64,000 nt of DNA. Origin: Takakia lepidozioides (Eukaryota > Streptophyta > Takakiopsida > Takakiales > Takakiaceae). The stretch's first letter is position 1; every line of letters begins with the position of its first letter. Shown piece after piece: positions 24,190-36,229 of this stretch. Both the position numbers and the translations under genes were made by a program. The notes beneath the pieces were generated by a model. That model worked only from the letters and a program-made list of their open reading frames with translations. It had not been told where the DNA came from and searched no databases. The stretch lies in NCBI GenBank assembly GCA_030704615.1, contig CM060733.1:53816001-53880000 (forward strand). Reading direction: 5' to 3'.

Positions 24190-25020
24190 TAGCACATGAC
24201 CTTTCCGCTACATGGCCACCCAATCTCGGACTGCCAAGTACAACATGCACCTCCCCACGAGATTACGTCCGAAATCTGTCGATCTCTCATTCGTGCTTGG
24301 GGCCACGTGAGGCAAGGCTCCCGCCTCGACCCCAGAGCTGGGCACACAACGGACGGCGCCCTCGTGTCAGTCGAAGGCTCGCGGACGAGAGTGACCAGTA
24401 CAAATCATCACAAGGGTGCAGGGGTGGGCAGCCAATGAGGAGGCACAGCTGCCATCCACCCACGTGCGCGCATCGCTCGCGGCATCCAGAGCAACCCAAT
24501 CATGTGGCCGCCAATCGCCATCCATCGGTATACGCTAGTGCTTGCGTGGCATTATCCCATAATGGTTGCACGTAACTGCCCCCCCTCTGACGCCCCATTT
24601 AAGATCCGGGAGCCGACCAAGGACTGCCGTCGCCGGGCCCGACATGCGCGACGCCCCGGCGTCCAGTCACGTATGAGAATCGAGATCGTTCGCCACGTGC
24701 CCGCACCTGGCCCCACAATATCCGGGGGGAAAACCCACGCAAAGTGACGGTGCGAGGTGTGGGCAGGGCAGGGCATGGGCGGGCCGTATGTGGATAGGCC
24801 CGTCAGTCCGTGCTGCCCGTATTTCGGGTCCGGGCAGACCGTTGGGTGAGAGTGACGGCGTCGCAGGGTCGACCACAATAAAACAGCGATGGCGATGGGA
24901 TGTGGGCGACGGCGATGTGCACATGGCAACCGGTCCTACCCAGCGCTGTCTCCCAATCATCGTCCACCTGTCACGTGGACGCACACCTGTTCCGTGTGGA
25001 ATCGGCATTTGAGGTTTCCA
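24190..25020. other. GC-rich island, open in several frames on both strands
   Basis: An ~830-bp block strongly richer in G and C than its neighbours, with many CpG and CACGTG-like strings. Long open frames occur on both strands simply because AT-rich stop codons are rare here; none shows a motif. Its right border is followed by a dispersed repeat (25025-25080) that recurs near 40015-40075, and similar GC-rich blocks occur at 31490-31740 and 44105-44900. It may be part of a GC-rich transposon family. Confidence 0.35.
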
Positions 25021-25615
25021 ATTATTCGAACTTATGTGTACTTAATTTATTTTATTTTTTGGCCCCAGCAAGGTGGCTTTAAGTTCACTTTAAATAATAC
25101 TTACAATAATTTTGAAGCGTAATATTTAGTGGTAGAATTCTAATTTATTTTAAGGAAAATGGAACGGTCAGGGGGCACTTTTGAAGTTTCTGAATTTCCT
25201 ATGTGTTGTTTTTCCTTTGAACCATGCCTGGTTTGGGTTTGAAACACCTAAAATGGATCATTTAAGAAATGTGTGCAGTTTCAGGTGTGCAGTGTCGTCG
25301 TGTATATTTTTCTGATGTGGGCACATAGAAATGAAATTTAATGCAAAAAAATAAAAAATAAAAAAATAAAATCCGAATTATTTTGTAATATTGGTGAATA
25401 TTTAATGTGAAATCATGGAATAACCTTGAATGGATTAGTAGGGGGTACTATTTCGAACAACAAGTACACTTTGTCTGGAGCCAAAGGTGCCCAAAAAGTG
25501 TGCATCCTCTTTCACTTTAGTGATTAAACAACATAGTTACATAGACCATGTCAATCAACTAACATACCGTAACCTCCCACCTTAAAGAAACCGGAGCTCA
25601 AGGTCCATTTGGATT

Positions 25616-25694
25616 AAACTCAATCTTGATCGTTGAACTAGGTGAAACTCAATCTTGATCGTTGAACTAGGTGAAACTCAATTGGGATCGTTGA
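25616..25694. repeat. 29-bp tandem repeat, nearly three copies
   Basis: AAACTCAATCTTGATCGTTG plus nine further bases repeats at 25616, 25645 and (partial, diverged) 25674. It is a minor minisatellite in anonymous DNA upstream of the phytochrome 3' end. Confidence 0.8.
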
Positions 25695-26129
25695 TCACGG
25701 AATGTGATCCCCTCTCCTACATGTTAGGATTTGTTCTTCTTGTCAAGTGCGCACCGGTGATTATTAACTTGTCCATTAAGTGGTGTCATCGCGATCATGT
25801 ATGAGTTAAAAGGGTTCATTGGAGTTCCATTGTGGCCCACCACATGACCTAATTCGGACCACTTGTGATCAAAGCACCTTTTAAAGATGGCATATGGTTA
25901 ATTTTATGTATTTTTCTAGGGGGTCCGTTTTGGGTACCACTCCATTTTAGGTGTTTCTACCTTAGGTTGTAGTATAACAATCGAAAATATAAGGTCTTGC
26001 ACTTCAGTTATAAATTTTTTACCCCTAATGATTCCAAATAATATTAGTAATGGTGGTACCATCTCACTCTATGTGCCACCGTTCTCAGAATAATTGTCGG
26101 AAATAATTCATGAGTTTGAACCCGAACCT

Positions 26130-26135
26130 TTTATT
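26130..26135 (-). promoter_or_regulatory. Possible poly(A) signal of the phytochrome gene
   Basis: AATAAA on the minus strand about 125 bases past the phytochrome stop codon. Position and sequence suit a near-upstream polyadenylation element, but plant signals are loose. Confidence 0.3.
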
Positions 26136-26259
26136 AAGAAACATGTTCCCAGCTGGTGTAAAAAGGAAACACAATAACTCCTCAAGTGTGATCTCCTCTC
26201 TTTCTCTCTCTCTCTCCTTCTCTCATGCCTGAGTTTTAAGGGTCTAATAGTTTGTTGCC

Positions 26260-29200
26260 TCACTTCACACTAGCTGCATCATCTCTTTGCGCCAACGGGA
26301 GCTCCACACTGACTAAAAAGTAACACTTACCTGTGTCACGAATGTATTGCACATCACCATTCATTAGCTTTACAAGTTTCCGACACATACTCAACCCCAG
26401 CCCTTCCTGCGTCATCCCCCTTCCCCGATCGAACATCTCATGGACAAGCTCCTCAGGAAGGCCTGATCCCGGATGAGTAACCCTGCGCCCAGGTTCCACA
26501 ATAGGGTTCCTCACTACTCATATAGGTTCACTAACCAGAAACCAAGAAAAATGAGAGGGATCAAATACTCCAGACATTCCGGTAGCGTGTACGGAGAGCA
26601 AGCCCACCTGAATTCTAAGTGCATGACATGAACACCGCCGCCTAGTTGTTTCCTCGTCGGCATGACCTTGATGCCGACCCAGCCCTCAGATGAAGGTGTG
26701 AAGCGCACTGCGTTCAACAAAAAATCTGCAAGCACTTGTTGTAATCGCACCTGATCTCCAAAAAGGGACATATTCTTGATTTCTCTAGGTGTCTCCCGGA
26801 TAAGTTGAAGGCCCTTCTCTCTTGATGTTATCATGCCTTGGCTGACAACAGCATCCATCACCGTACCCATCTCGAACTCTGATGTGTCAAGCTCCAGGTA
26901 CCTGTTCAACCAATGCAAACAACTCTTCTGAAACTGAGTACTCAATCTTCTTGTCTGCTAGAAGCCAAAGCTATATGATGTACTCAAAAAACTTTGTTTG
27001 CCGTAGCCTTGTGGCCATAGATCCCGCGCCCAGTTTGGATGGGAACATAGGGAATAGGCACTACCTTTGGGAGGAGCTCACTTGAGTAGTGTCACTTACC
27101 TTGATATAAACAACTCACCCCAAACAGTCACATAGCTGTTCCAACATGCTTTCTTTGAGCACCGCGACCTTAATTTAAAGGGTCCACTAAAAGGGCCAAA
27201 GCTACAAGAGTTAGAGATAGAGTGTCAGTGAGAGAGAGTGACATCCATACCCATCTTCGATACTCTCCAGGTCCATGTCATCTAGGATTTTCCGCAACTG
27301 CCGTTCACACACGGCACTTGTCTCCATAAACTGTTTCTGATCCTCTGAGAGATCTGTATCCTCCATCAGATTACGTGTAAACATGATTCCGAATAGGGGG
27401 TTCTTAATCTCCTGCCGAATGTAGGCCAGCTCCTTTAACTTGGCAAAGGCAACCTTCTCAGTGGCCCTTTGTACTGTGAGTGCCTGCAATAGGTTGCCAG
27501 ATCCCATCAGCATGGGAGGGGAGCTGGGGTGTGCAGAAAGACACACACAGACAACACAAATTAAAATCTATAACATCTGTGCAAAAGCAAACAAAGTCTT
27601 ATGAGCACAGTCTCTCGTGTGAATGGTTTTTTAGAGGAAATTAGGAAAACCCGAACTAGTTGTTTACATCAAGGTAAGTCCCACTACAGTAGTGTCTGGT
27701 CCCTCTTGTTCCACCTGAACTGGCGCGGGGTCTATGGCCACAAGGCTACAGCAAACATCTTTTGAGTACATTCTCTCTCAAGTGCATCTTGGGCTTCTTC
27801 TACATTTTATAACTTTTCTCCCTCTCTCTCTGGTTCTTGTTCCTTAGGCCCCCTTGTGGCCATAGACCCCATTCCCAGTTTGGATGGAAACATAGGGAAC
27901 AGGCACTACCTTTGTGAGGGGCTCACTCCAGTAGTGTCACTTACCTTGATGTAAAGATTGATATAACGATTCACACAAGAGGGCGGAGCAAAAGGGAACA
28001 GATACTACCTTTGTGAGGAGCTCACTCCACTAGTGTGACTTACCTTCATAGAGACAATTAGGAGGGGAGAGAAAGACCTGTAGCAACTCGACACTTGCGA
28101 TGTGCAAGAAACAAAATACACCAGTGATGACTCCTTCAGCATCAGTCCTCTTGTTGGCTGTGAGGAGAGCTTCGACATATTTTCCATGCCGATCAAAAAA
28201 AGTGAAAGGAAACTTCTCTGAGTCTTGACCATCCATGGCACTGTTGAGTACAATCATGAACTTGGTCATGGCGTCCTGACCCTTCAGGCGGCAGCACATC
28301 AATTGCATGCCAAAGATTTCGCCCACCAGCATTTTGCCAAGCACCTGGTTCAACCCCAGTGAATATTACTTGGATTTCAATCTATGACTGCATTGAGCAT
28401 ATTGAATACAGGGAACGGACTGATACAAACGAACACACACAGTTCAGAGAAATGAGATTACCTCCTCCCTCGTCCATCCAGAGAGTTTCTCCATAGCCGG
28501 ATTCCACTCGGAGCAATATCCGAATTCATCGGACCCAAATATAGGGGGTATCAAAGGGTTGGGATTTTGCACTATGGTCTGGTAGTCACCCTGGATGCGC
28601 GTAAACTTGTCCATGACCACTTTCTGCCCAGTCACATCTTGGCCCACGAAGCAGACACCAACAACATTTTCTGTTACATCCCGACTTGAGCATGCATTCA
28701 CTACCAAAATCACTGCCCCCTTGTCTTTCTGGAATCCGTAAGTCTTGAGCTTGATCTCCACATTTTGCTCTTCCTCACCTGCCACAGATCCCCCCTTAGA
28801 AATAGAAAAAACACGATGCAATTTATGCACATTTGATAGTACTAACCCTCCAACGTATTGTAATTGAGGTTACCTTGCAAGGCAAGATGAAGCAGTCGCT
28901 CAACGGCTTCAATGGATTCCTCTAAAACCAGGTCCTTCACCAGCGACCGGCCCATGGCCTCTCCAACTGGCAACCCTGTCAATTCTGCTACTTTGGCATT
29001 CCAGCCATTGATGAACCCACTTGAATCAATTGCCAGGATTGGTGCTGTTGCTGTCTCTATCAACCGAACCATCTCATTTGCCACAGTACTGAGCTCATCC
29101 ATGCCTTGCAGTTTCAAATCATTGAGTCGTGCATGTATCATAGTCTTGGTATCACTGTCATCTATGTCTTGGAAGGAACCCCTTAAAATGAGCTGAAGTG

Positions 29201-30920
29201 AATGAATAGCATCCATCTCTATATCCTCCCACGGCACACTTCGTCGCTTTACCACCTCCAAAAAGGCTTTGAAAGACGAGCGAGGATGCATTTTCCGTCC
29301 ATCATCCCTGTCATCAGGGTCATGCTTTGCCCCGCCCCACTTCATTTCTTTGGCAGTATGAGACCTGAACCAAAACAGAAAGTCCTTGGGTGTGATCTTG
29401 GCAGCTGCCATTCCACAGACAGCATCCCCAAGCAATGATGCCCCAGGGTAACCAGCATCCGCCAGGCTATCAGTACTCAAACCTGTCGAATCCTTGTGAT
29501 ACTCCAATAACCAATCAGCAATCTCCTTAATCTGTGATTCTGTAGGTATTGTCCCAAGGAGCCAAAACCGTTTACCGTAATACAGAGCAGCCCCATCACA
29601 CTTCACAAGGTCCATGATATTGGGTGATTGCGAGACAATGCCAATGGGGGCGTCCCGGAGAAGCATATCACATAGAAGGGTTTGTGTCCTCAAAATGTGT
29701 TTCTCTCTCATTTGTGCGCTCAGCTCAACTTCCATGTTGAGCTGGAGGCCAAACACCTGCATTAGGAACTCACATGCCGAGCGGAGAGGGAAGGCAACAG
29801 TCCGGGGACTCGTATGGTGGCAGACCACTAATCCCCACAGCTTCCGGCCCTTCTGTTGGTACCCCCGGCCAGAATAGTCTTCATCAGTGTCATTGATTAT
29901 CACCGCCATGACCAGCGACGCGATAGAACCCATGTTACCCATGTACTGGGCATGGCAGCCATGGGGCGCACGCAGGGTCGACCCCGCAAGACTCACAGGC
30001 TGCCGCAAATCCTTATCTTGTATCACTTTCACTGGCGGCGCACAGCAGTCGCCTATCAAGCGCACCCTGTTCTTCATAAAGAGGAAACGTGACGCTTGGG
30101 GGATGTCGGTCGCTGGATAGTGCAGTCCTAGATAAGGCTCTAAATCCGACCGGCGTATTTCAGCCACCACTTCCCCGTGTTCATCCTCATGAAACTTGTA
30201 CGCCATAACTCGATCATAGCCAGTGAGCTCCCGAACCTCTTCAACCACAGTGTCACAGAGAAGACCAATGTCTCCCCCAGGAAGCGATTGAAGTCGAGAA
30301 ATGGCTTTGGCAGCAAGCTTATGGGATTGTAATGCGCCAGCAGCTGAGACCGTCACATCGTTCGGCTTCACCGGCTCAAAATCCATCACCAATCCAATAT
30401 CAATTCGGTGAACTACGGCGTAGAAGGGCTTCCCTGTCCTCCTGCAATGGACGGAGATAGGGTTTAGCATGCTCACATCAACTACACCTGCTGCCTTCTC
30501 CAAGGCAGCAGCACTTGAGGGCGTAAAGAGCGTGCGCGCATCTGTCCCAATGCCCAGGACATCCTGCTGTCCAACACTTGGAACGTACTGCGGCATCAAG
30601 TCCAGCATCTCGGGTGCATTCTCACTGAAGGCAGCAACCCTAAAAGTCCCATCTTCCACAGCCAGCATGCAACCGAAGGTCTGAATCAGCCCGCCTCGTT
30701 GCATGCGCTGCAAGTAGGCAGTGACAGCCTGAGCAGGAACACTCTCACCGGTCGACTTGCTAGCATTGACGGACTTGGTGTAGTCGAAGGAGTCCCCCGA
30801 CTCCCCCGACTCCTCGTACACAGCTTGGAGCCTTGCATCTGCAGTGGTCTGTGTCGCCCGCACACTGTGCTTGGACTTGGCCGAACTCCCCGAGGAATAG
30901 GTCACCTTCGTAGTCGACAT
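26260..30920 (-). CDS. PHY: Phytochrome (red/far-red photoreceptor), six exons
   Basis: Exons on the minus strand are 30920-28874, 28778-28462, 28344-28078, 27483-27251, 26901-26608 and 26482-26260. All have GT/AG borders and join in frame to 1126 residues, the normal plant phytochrome length. Order: Ser-rich N-terminal extension; PAS; GAF with PATDIPQ (269-275) and chromophore Cys322 in [21 protein letters not shown] domain; hinge; two PAS domains; then a histidine-kinase-related module. The phospho-accepting His is absent ([20 protein letters not shown]), as in land-plant phytochromes, while HATPase-like motifs such as [15 protein letters not shown] remain. It binds a linear tetrapyrrole and signals light by moving from cytosol to nucleus. 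Introns 1, 4 and 5 are at the standard land-plant sites. Introns 2 and 3, in the second PAS and before the kinase-like domain, are additional to the angiosperm pattern. The protein reads bryophyte-like. No disruptions were seen. Confidence 0.97.
26995..28055. repeat. Duplicated segment in phytochrome introns
   Basis: A ~110-bp segment in intron 4 (about 27005-27110: TTGTGGCCATAGATCCCGCG, later GGCACTACCTTTGGGAGGAG and AGTGTCACTTACCTTGAT) recurs in intron 3 at about 27850-27960, with a shorter third copy at about 27985-28050. The copies differ by scattered substitutions. They suggest local duplication between introns or insertion of the same short repeat. Confidence 0.7.
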
Positions 30921-31450
30921 TTTGCATACTCACTCAACTTTTTAAACAAGTGCACACACAATATTCGCGCACCAGCTCGTCAATTGTGCCCACATTTACA
31001 TCGCTTGTCCCAACTCATTCTGCTATGCAAGCAAGATCTGGTTAGACAAGCAGACTAGCCCCACAACTAACGCACGCTGCTTTCTCTCTACAGTCTCAAT
31101 TCTCACATACACACCATCTACTCGCTATCTTGTACCCTTCTCTCTCTCTCTGCCTCTGTCCTAATCTCTCCCTCTCTGCCTCTCTCTCAATGCGCTCACC
31201 CCCGCCCATTATCCCCCTGCCTACACTTTCTCTCGATCTTCGCGCCACACCACTCGTATGCCAGCAGCGAATGTTCGTCCCCCTCTCGATTAAAGAGACG
31301 ATAAAGCAAGTCGTCCAGGATGCGTAGGACACAATCACCAATACTCACATGGAATACGTGCGATGCTAGCGAGCATTGTTGCGAAACTGTGCAAGCCAGA
31401 ATGGAGGGCTGGCGCAAGACTCGAGCGCGACGCTCATCAGCTCAGCTCAC
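30921..31450 (-). promoter_or_regulatory. Phytochrome 5' region with CT-rich tract
   Basis: The ~500 bp upstream of the phytochrome start codon contain a long CT/CTCTG-rich tract at about 31139-31195 (GA-rich on the coding strand). GA/CT repeats are common in plant core promoters and 5' UTRs. No unambiguous TATA box was identified. Confidence 0.4.
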
Positions 31451-31489
31451 AAGGAGGTCAGCGTTCCAACTACCTACCGCCCGGCACCA

Positions 31490-31760
31490 GCCTGTGAGGG
31501 GATAACTTTGTGCCGGGGCTGCCCGCCCTCCCCCCTGCCCGCTGCGCCACGTCCTCCAAGCCACGCTGGCGCACCAGCCACCGCCGTTCTGCCCGCCCAT
31601 CCGTGCCACGTGGGCGCAGGTGCCCCCTGCGGGGCCCACCCAAGGCCCCCCTTGCCACGGTGGGTATTTGGCCTTAACCTGGGTGATCCTGGGTTCAATC
31701 CTTCAACATCTGCCTTCAACCATCCATTGGCCCCTTGATGGGCTGTGTGTTGAGCAGTGG
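31490..31760. other. GC-rich block with a pol III B-box-like string
   Basis: A GC-rich stretch ends in CCTGGGTTCAATCC (31687-31700), a good B-box match, but no matching A box is convincing. It resembles the other GC-rich blocks in the window and may be a SINE or transposon fragment. Open frames on both strands are motif-free. Confidence 0.3.
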
Positions 31761-32132
31761 GCTCTGTAAATTCACTGGACATTAAACAAACTTTACTTCA
31801 CTTTACTCTCAAAGTGTACGGTTTAAAACAGGTTGAACCATACACTTTTGGAGAGTCTATGGCAAATTGTAGAAAAATACACTACACATATATCTTGGCA
31901 ATACCATATGTAAATGTGTTTCCTTTTTTCTTTTTTTGGTTTTGTAGTAGGTGTTCACGATCATGGTTGGGTTTAAGAATATGGTGCCATACATTACGAG
32001 TAAATCATTTGAAAATATAATAAAACATGACACATAAATATTAATATGGTGGATGGATTGCACTATATTTTTTCATTTTAAAGTAGCATTATTAGAATTG
32101 AGCGACAGTCCCTAAGCTTACTTCTTGTTATG

Positions 32133-32390
32133 ATGAACTTGATATATGTGAGTGATAATACGATGAATAACATGAACTTGATATATGTGAGTGATAATAC
32201 GATGAATAACATGAACTTGATATATGTGAGTGATAATACGATGAATAACATGAACTTGATATATGTGAGTGATAATACGATGAATAACATGAACTTGATA
32301 TATGTGAGTGATAATACGATGAATAACATGAACTTGATATATGTGAGTGATAATACGATGAATAACATGAACTTGATATACATGAGTAAT
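32133..32390. repeat. 39-bp minisatellite, six full copies plus a partial
   Basis: The unit ATGAACTTGATATATGTGAG plus TGATAATACGATGAATAAC repeats from 32133 with virtually no divergence and ends in a diverged seventh copy. Because 39 is a multiple of three, both strands stay open: plus gives MNLIYVSDNTMNN repeats, minus gives YIKFMLFIVLSLT repeats. Near-identity of units implies recent expansion. Nothing suggests that either frame is translated. Confidence 0.95.
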
Positions 32391-32800
32391 ATTATTATAT
32401 CTTGTTCATTTATTGTTGAACGGTTTCGTTTTGTTTGTTTTCAAATGACTTTTAACCTAGATAAAGAGATTTTAGATTGTGAATGTCATTTAAATAAGTA
32501 GGCATTCATATCTCATCTAATATATTAACAAAAATATATGACATATTTTAGTACATTATAATATATATATATATAATTAAACAAAAAGTGGATTTAGGTG
32601 TGTCATCATTTAAGTGGGCCCTTAACATTACATTGGATGTTGATGTTCATATATATTAACAAAAGTGTATAGCACATGCTCATGTATTGACCATATGCAT
32701 ATACAAAACGTTGTAAAATTGGGTTTATGAGTGTTATTTAAGTGGGTTAGTATTACATTACATATTAACAAAATATACTTCAGTAAGTTGTCTGCCTCTC
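32391..32800. other. AT-rich spacer, no gene seen
   Basis: Very AT-rich DNA with a short TA run near 32561-32574, ending about where the LINE becomes recognisable. Nothing else is supported. Confidence 0.45.
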
Positions 32801-32909
32801 TTTGCTCTTCATCTCATGTTTTAAGCTCTTGCATTCTGCTGATCACAGTTTGGACTGCGTTATTCTAGCTCAATTCTTTTCCCTCTTCACACTTCCCTCT
32901 CCGTTATAC

Positions 32910-33950
32910 CCCATGGGTCCTAACAGTATGTACCAGCGCTCCAAATCTTCATCTTGGCCACGTCGCCACCAAGGCCCGCCAGGAGCAAACCCAGCTAGTG
33001 GGGCCAGCCCTCCTCCTCCAGTCACGGCTTCTTCATGGCCCACCAAGCGAGATCCGCTGGCAGTCGGCAAATCTACAGACCGAAATAGCACCCCCTCCAT
33101 CGGCCCAAAACTCCCCTGGCCTTCCGGAGGAGGAAGGGTCCCCTTCAATTCTTGAGCAATACGTCACCCCGCCAGCGCCAGAGGACGAGCAATTCTCCCA
33201 CGACCCCCTCGAGGTGCAGGAATCAATGCGCAAAGACTTCCCCCTCATCGATATGGATATTTAGGATCTCCACAACCGAATCCCAGGTATGGAAGAGTCT
33301 GGACTTTTGCTGCATTTTCCAGAGAGGTGACCCGATCTTACGCAAGGGACTGGGCTATAAGATACTTCAGTGGCTCGGGAGAGCTTTCACACCACTTCTA
33401 TATTGCCAAGGGTCGTGGCTTTTTCTCGATTATGTTCGAATCAGCTGCAACTGCAGCTAAGGCTCTCCAATTCAACCCGCATCAAAAAGGTTTTAATGTA
33501 AACATCTTCCCATGGTCGTCCAAACTGGGTAACAAGAATGACAAGTTATGGGGGGCCTAGGATTGTATCACTACCTTTCATTCTAGATCAATACACTGCA
33601 AATCTCCCGGACATAGCAGGGACATAGCCAATCATTTTGGCTCCTACCTGGGTTGCCTAGGTGTTTTTGACCCCCTCATGAGCAACGAGGCCCTGAGGAA
33701 AATCCCATCTTGGAAATCTGCCACAATTGCCACCAAAATGAATGACAACGGATGCCCCAAAATGGTGCTGATGATGCCATATGAGGCATTACTGCCAGAT
33801 TATGTGTCCGCCAATTGACTTAGACGGGAATTACTTCACAATTTGAATGATTGAAGATGCTTCTTATTCAGCTTGTTTTGGCTATGGGAAACATGGACAC
33901 ATCAAGAAAAACTGCCCTTTCAGCAAGAGGAAATGATCTCCAACTATTCT
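32910..33950 (+). pseudogene. LINE ORF1 (gag-like, zinc knuckle) relic
   Basis: Frames at 33152-33560 give RDWAIRYFSGSGELSHHFYI and FSIMFESAATAAKALQFNPH, resembling the RNA-binding DUF4283-like domain of plant LINE ORF1 proteins. Around 33855-33930 a CCHC-type knuckle is visible (CFGYGKHGHIKKNCPF). A Pro-rich tail follows. Stops and shifts break the frame in several places. Confidence 0.65.
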
Positions 33951-35575
33951 AAACAATGTTCATGCCTCCCACCTCTGCTCAATTCAAACCAATCTCTCTT
34001 TCTTCTATCCCACCTCCGCCCCCACCTGCTCCCCCTATCCCCCCCTTTCCCTCGCTCTCGCTGATGTCTCCAACTCAGTCTCTATCCCCTGACCTTCTAC
34101 CCCCTGTGCACATTGCAAAAAGGCAAAAAGACCCATTGGACCCGATGCATCTTGAGGCCAGCCAGTCGTTGCATGCCCCTTGTAGAGTCCAGTCATGCCC
34201 ACCCTCTGTCAATGTGCAAACAGCCTTCAATGTCAATCCTGGCCCTTCTGATCCAGGCACCACCGTTGCTGATCCCTCGATGAAGCTCTCGGGCCTCAGC
34301 AATCGCAGGCAACCCAGTGATAGCCATCGTGCTTAAGTCAATAAAATCCTTTCCTGACTTGGTGTTGCCAGGCTGCCCATCTCTATCTATTAACGAGGTC
34401 CCTAAAGCCTCTTGTGTCACTCCCATTGTTTTCAAGATTGGCCCCCCTGCCTCAATTCTCATTACATCTGAGGATAGGCATGACCTGGAATCTCTATGGA
34501 TAACCAATCAGGATTATATACTAAGCTTCATTGAAAAGTCCCCTCCCAACAGCATCCCACAGTGTATGCTCATGGCCAAAATCCAAGAGTTCTTTTCCAC
34601 CCACTTGCCATGCTATCTTATTGCCCCCTCGACTGTCGTCACCTGGGGTGCTATGTGGAAGAACATCCATATTTAATCTGCAAGCCAAACACTCAGGTGT
34701 TGGCTCTAATGGAGGATGCGGACATCTACCACACCCACCCGGGAAAGTCATGGTGGATCGGGGAAGGCTGTTTGCCATGGGGCAAGCAACCAGCTCAGAT
34801 CAGGGCTAAGGATGTGCTCTCTAACGCCTTCACCCTGCAATCAAAATTGCTTGACCAACGCATGGATGATATCAACCATCAAGACGAGCTACAAAGAACA
34901 AGAGATCATCTCAGAGGAATTCGGCCTCTACCAGCTGCATCTTCTTCCTCCAATGGCTCTACTGGATTGCAGCCCATGGCTGGTGAAGATGACGACCAGT
35001 CTCTAATGGTGCTGCAGGGGCCAAACAAATACCAAATTGACCCAGCCAGCAGACATCTCACGGAGTGCAGCTACTCTTCTCCCCTCCATCCATGAGGTGC
35101 AGGCTGCGATCAGTTCTTTTTCAATCCCAACGTCTACCCCAACCCCGCCTCCAGTTGCCACACAAGAAGCAGCCTCTCCAATCTCTAAGGTACTGCCCCA
35201 GACCCTTCCTTGCTTTCTGTTCCAGGCTGATTCCAAAGATAGGAAGAGATGTTGGGTTCTTTGCATCCGTCCGGCTGCCAATGTTAGGGAATCAGCCAGG
35301 AAAACTCTTCCAGCCATCAATCTGCCTGCCGGTACATCACCATCTGACCTCACTCTCCTATCTGAACGGAATGAAACTCTCATTCATAGCTCCCAAAATG
35401 CTTCCTTCTTCCATAAAGTTCCCCCAAAACCCACCATTCTCTACACCCACCCTCATAAAAAATCAAATCCTCTATGCTTCCAACCCTAGCCCTTCCTCTC
35501 TTATCATGATTCAGATCTCCGGAAGGCCCCCTTCCCCTCCAAGTCCATACTATTGGGTAAACAGTCTTCTCCCTT

Positions 35576-36229
35576 GTGATAAAAGAGTCAAATTCAACTG
35601 CATCAGCCCATGGCCATCAAATGAGATTGACCATCTCCGCCTTGCCTTTCATCGGAATGTTGATTGACATACTCTCTTGGAACATCAGAAGGCTTGGAGC
35701 AGATAGTTCTTCCTCCAAGCATGCTAGTGTTAAGAACGTTCTGGCCCCCTACCTACGCAGGGATGCAATCATTTTCCTGCAAGAGCACAAGCTTGACTTG
35801 CGCAAAATCGCTTCTCTCTCTGACAATCTTTGGCCCCGTGCCAATTCCCTTTGGAAACCAACTTCCACTGGTTCCAGAGGAGGCACATCTATCCTAATCT
35901 CCCCATCTCTCATTCAATCTTTTGCCTCTGAAAGTGCTTGGGTTCCAGGCAGGGTGCAATTCTGCGCCATTGACCTTCCTCACAAAGGGGGCAGGCTCGG
36001 TATGGTTGACATTTATGCCCCAAACTCAGCGCCTGAGAGGGCACATATCTGGGAATCCATAGGAGCTAACATGGATGCGGAGCTAGAAGTGGATTTCTGG
36101 ATCCTGGCAGGAGACTTCAATATGGTTGAGTCTCCTGAGGACAGGCGGGGCCTTGGCCATTTAGCCCTGATGCAGCAAAGACTCAGCATTGGCACACCCT
36201 CACCCTCAACCACAACCTGGTGGAAATAG
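35576..36229 (+). pseudogene. LINE ORF2 endonuclease domain (exonuclease-endonuclease-phosphatase fold)
   Basis: The frame shows the AP-endonuclease-like signature: ILSWNIRRLG near the start, IIFLQEHKLDL (catalytic Glu), and FWILAGDFNMVESPEDRRG (Asp/Asn pair). The domain nicks target DNA to prime reverse transcription. The frame shifts at its end, where the RT frame begins. Confidence 0.85.

Noticed and set aside
24287-25122. Several overlapping frames in the GC-rich block
   Set aside because: Six-frame openness explained by base composition; Arg/Pro/His-rich translations without domains.
28912-30684. Plus-strand open frames opposite the phytochrome exons
   Set aside because: Shadows of the GC-richer phytochrome coding sequence; no independent motif.
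32133-32390. CRISPR-like array
   Set aside because: Head-to-tail repeats without unique spacers in a plant nuclear context; an ordinary minisatellite.
35065-35667. 200-codon Pro/Ser-rich frame as a separate gene
   Set aside because: Lies between LINE ORF1 and the endonuclease and is shifted relative to other frames; treated as LINE linker.
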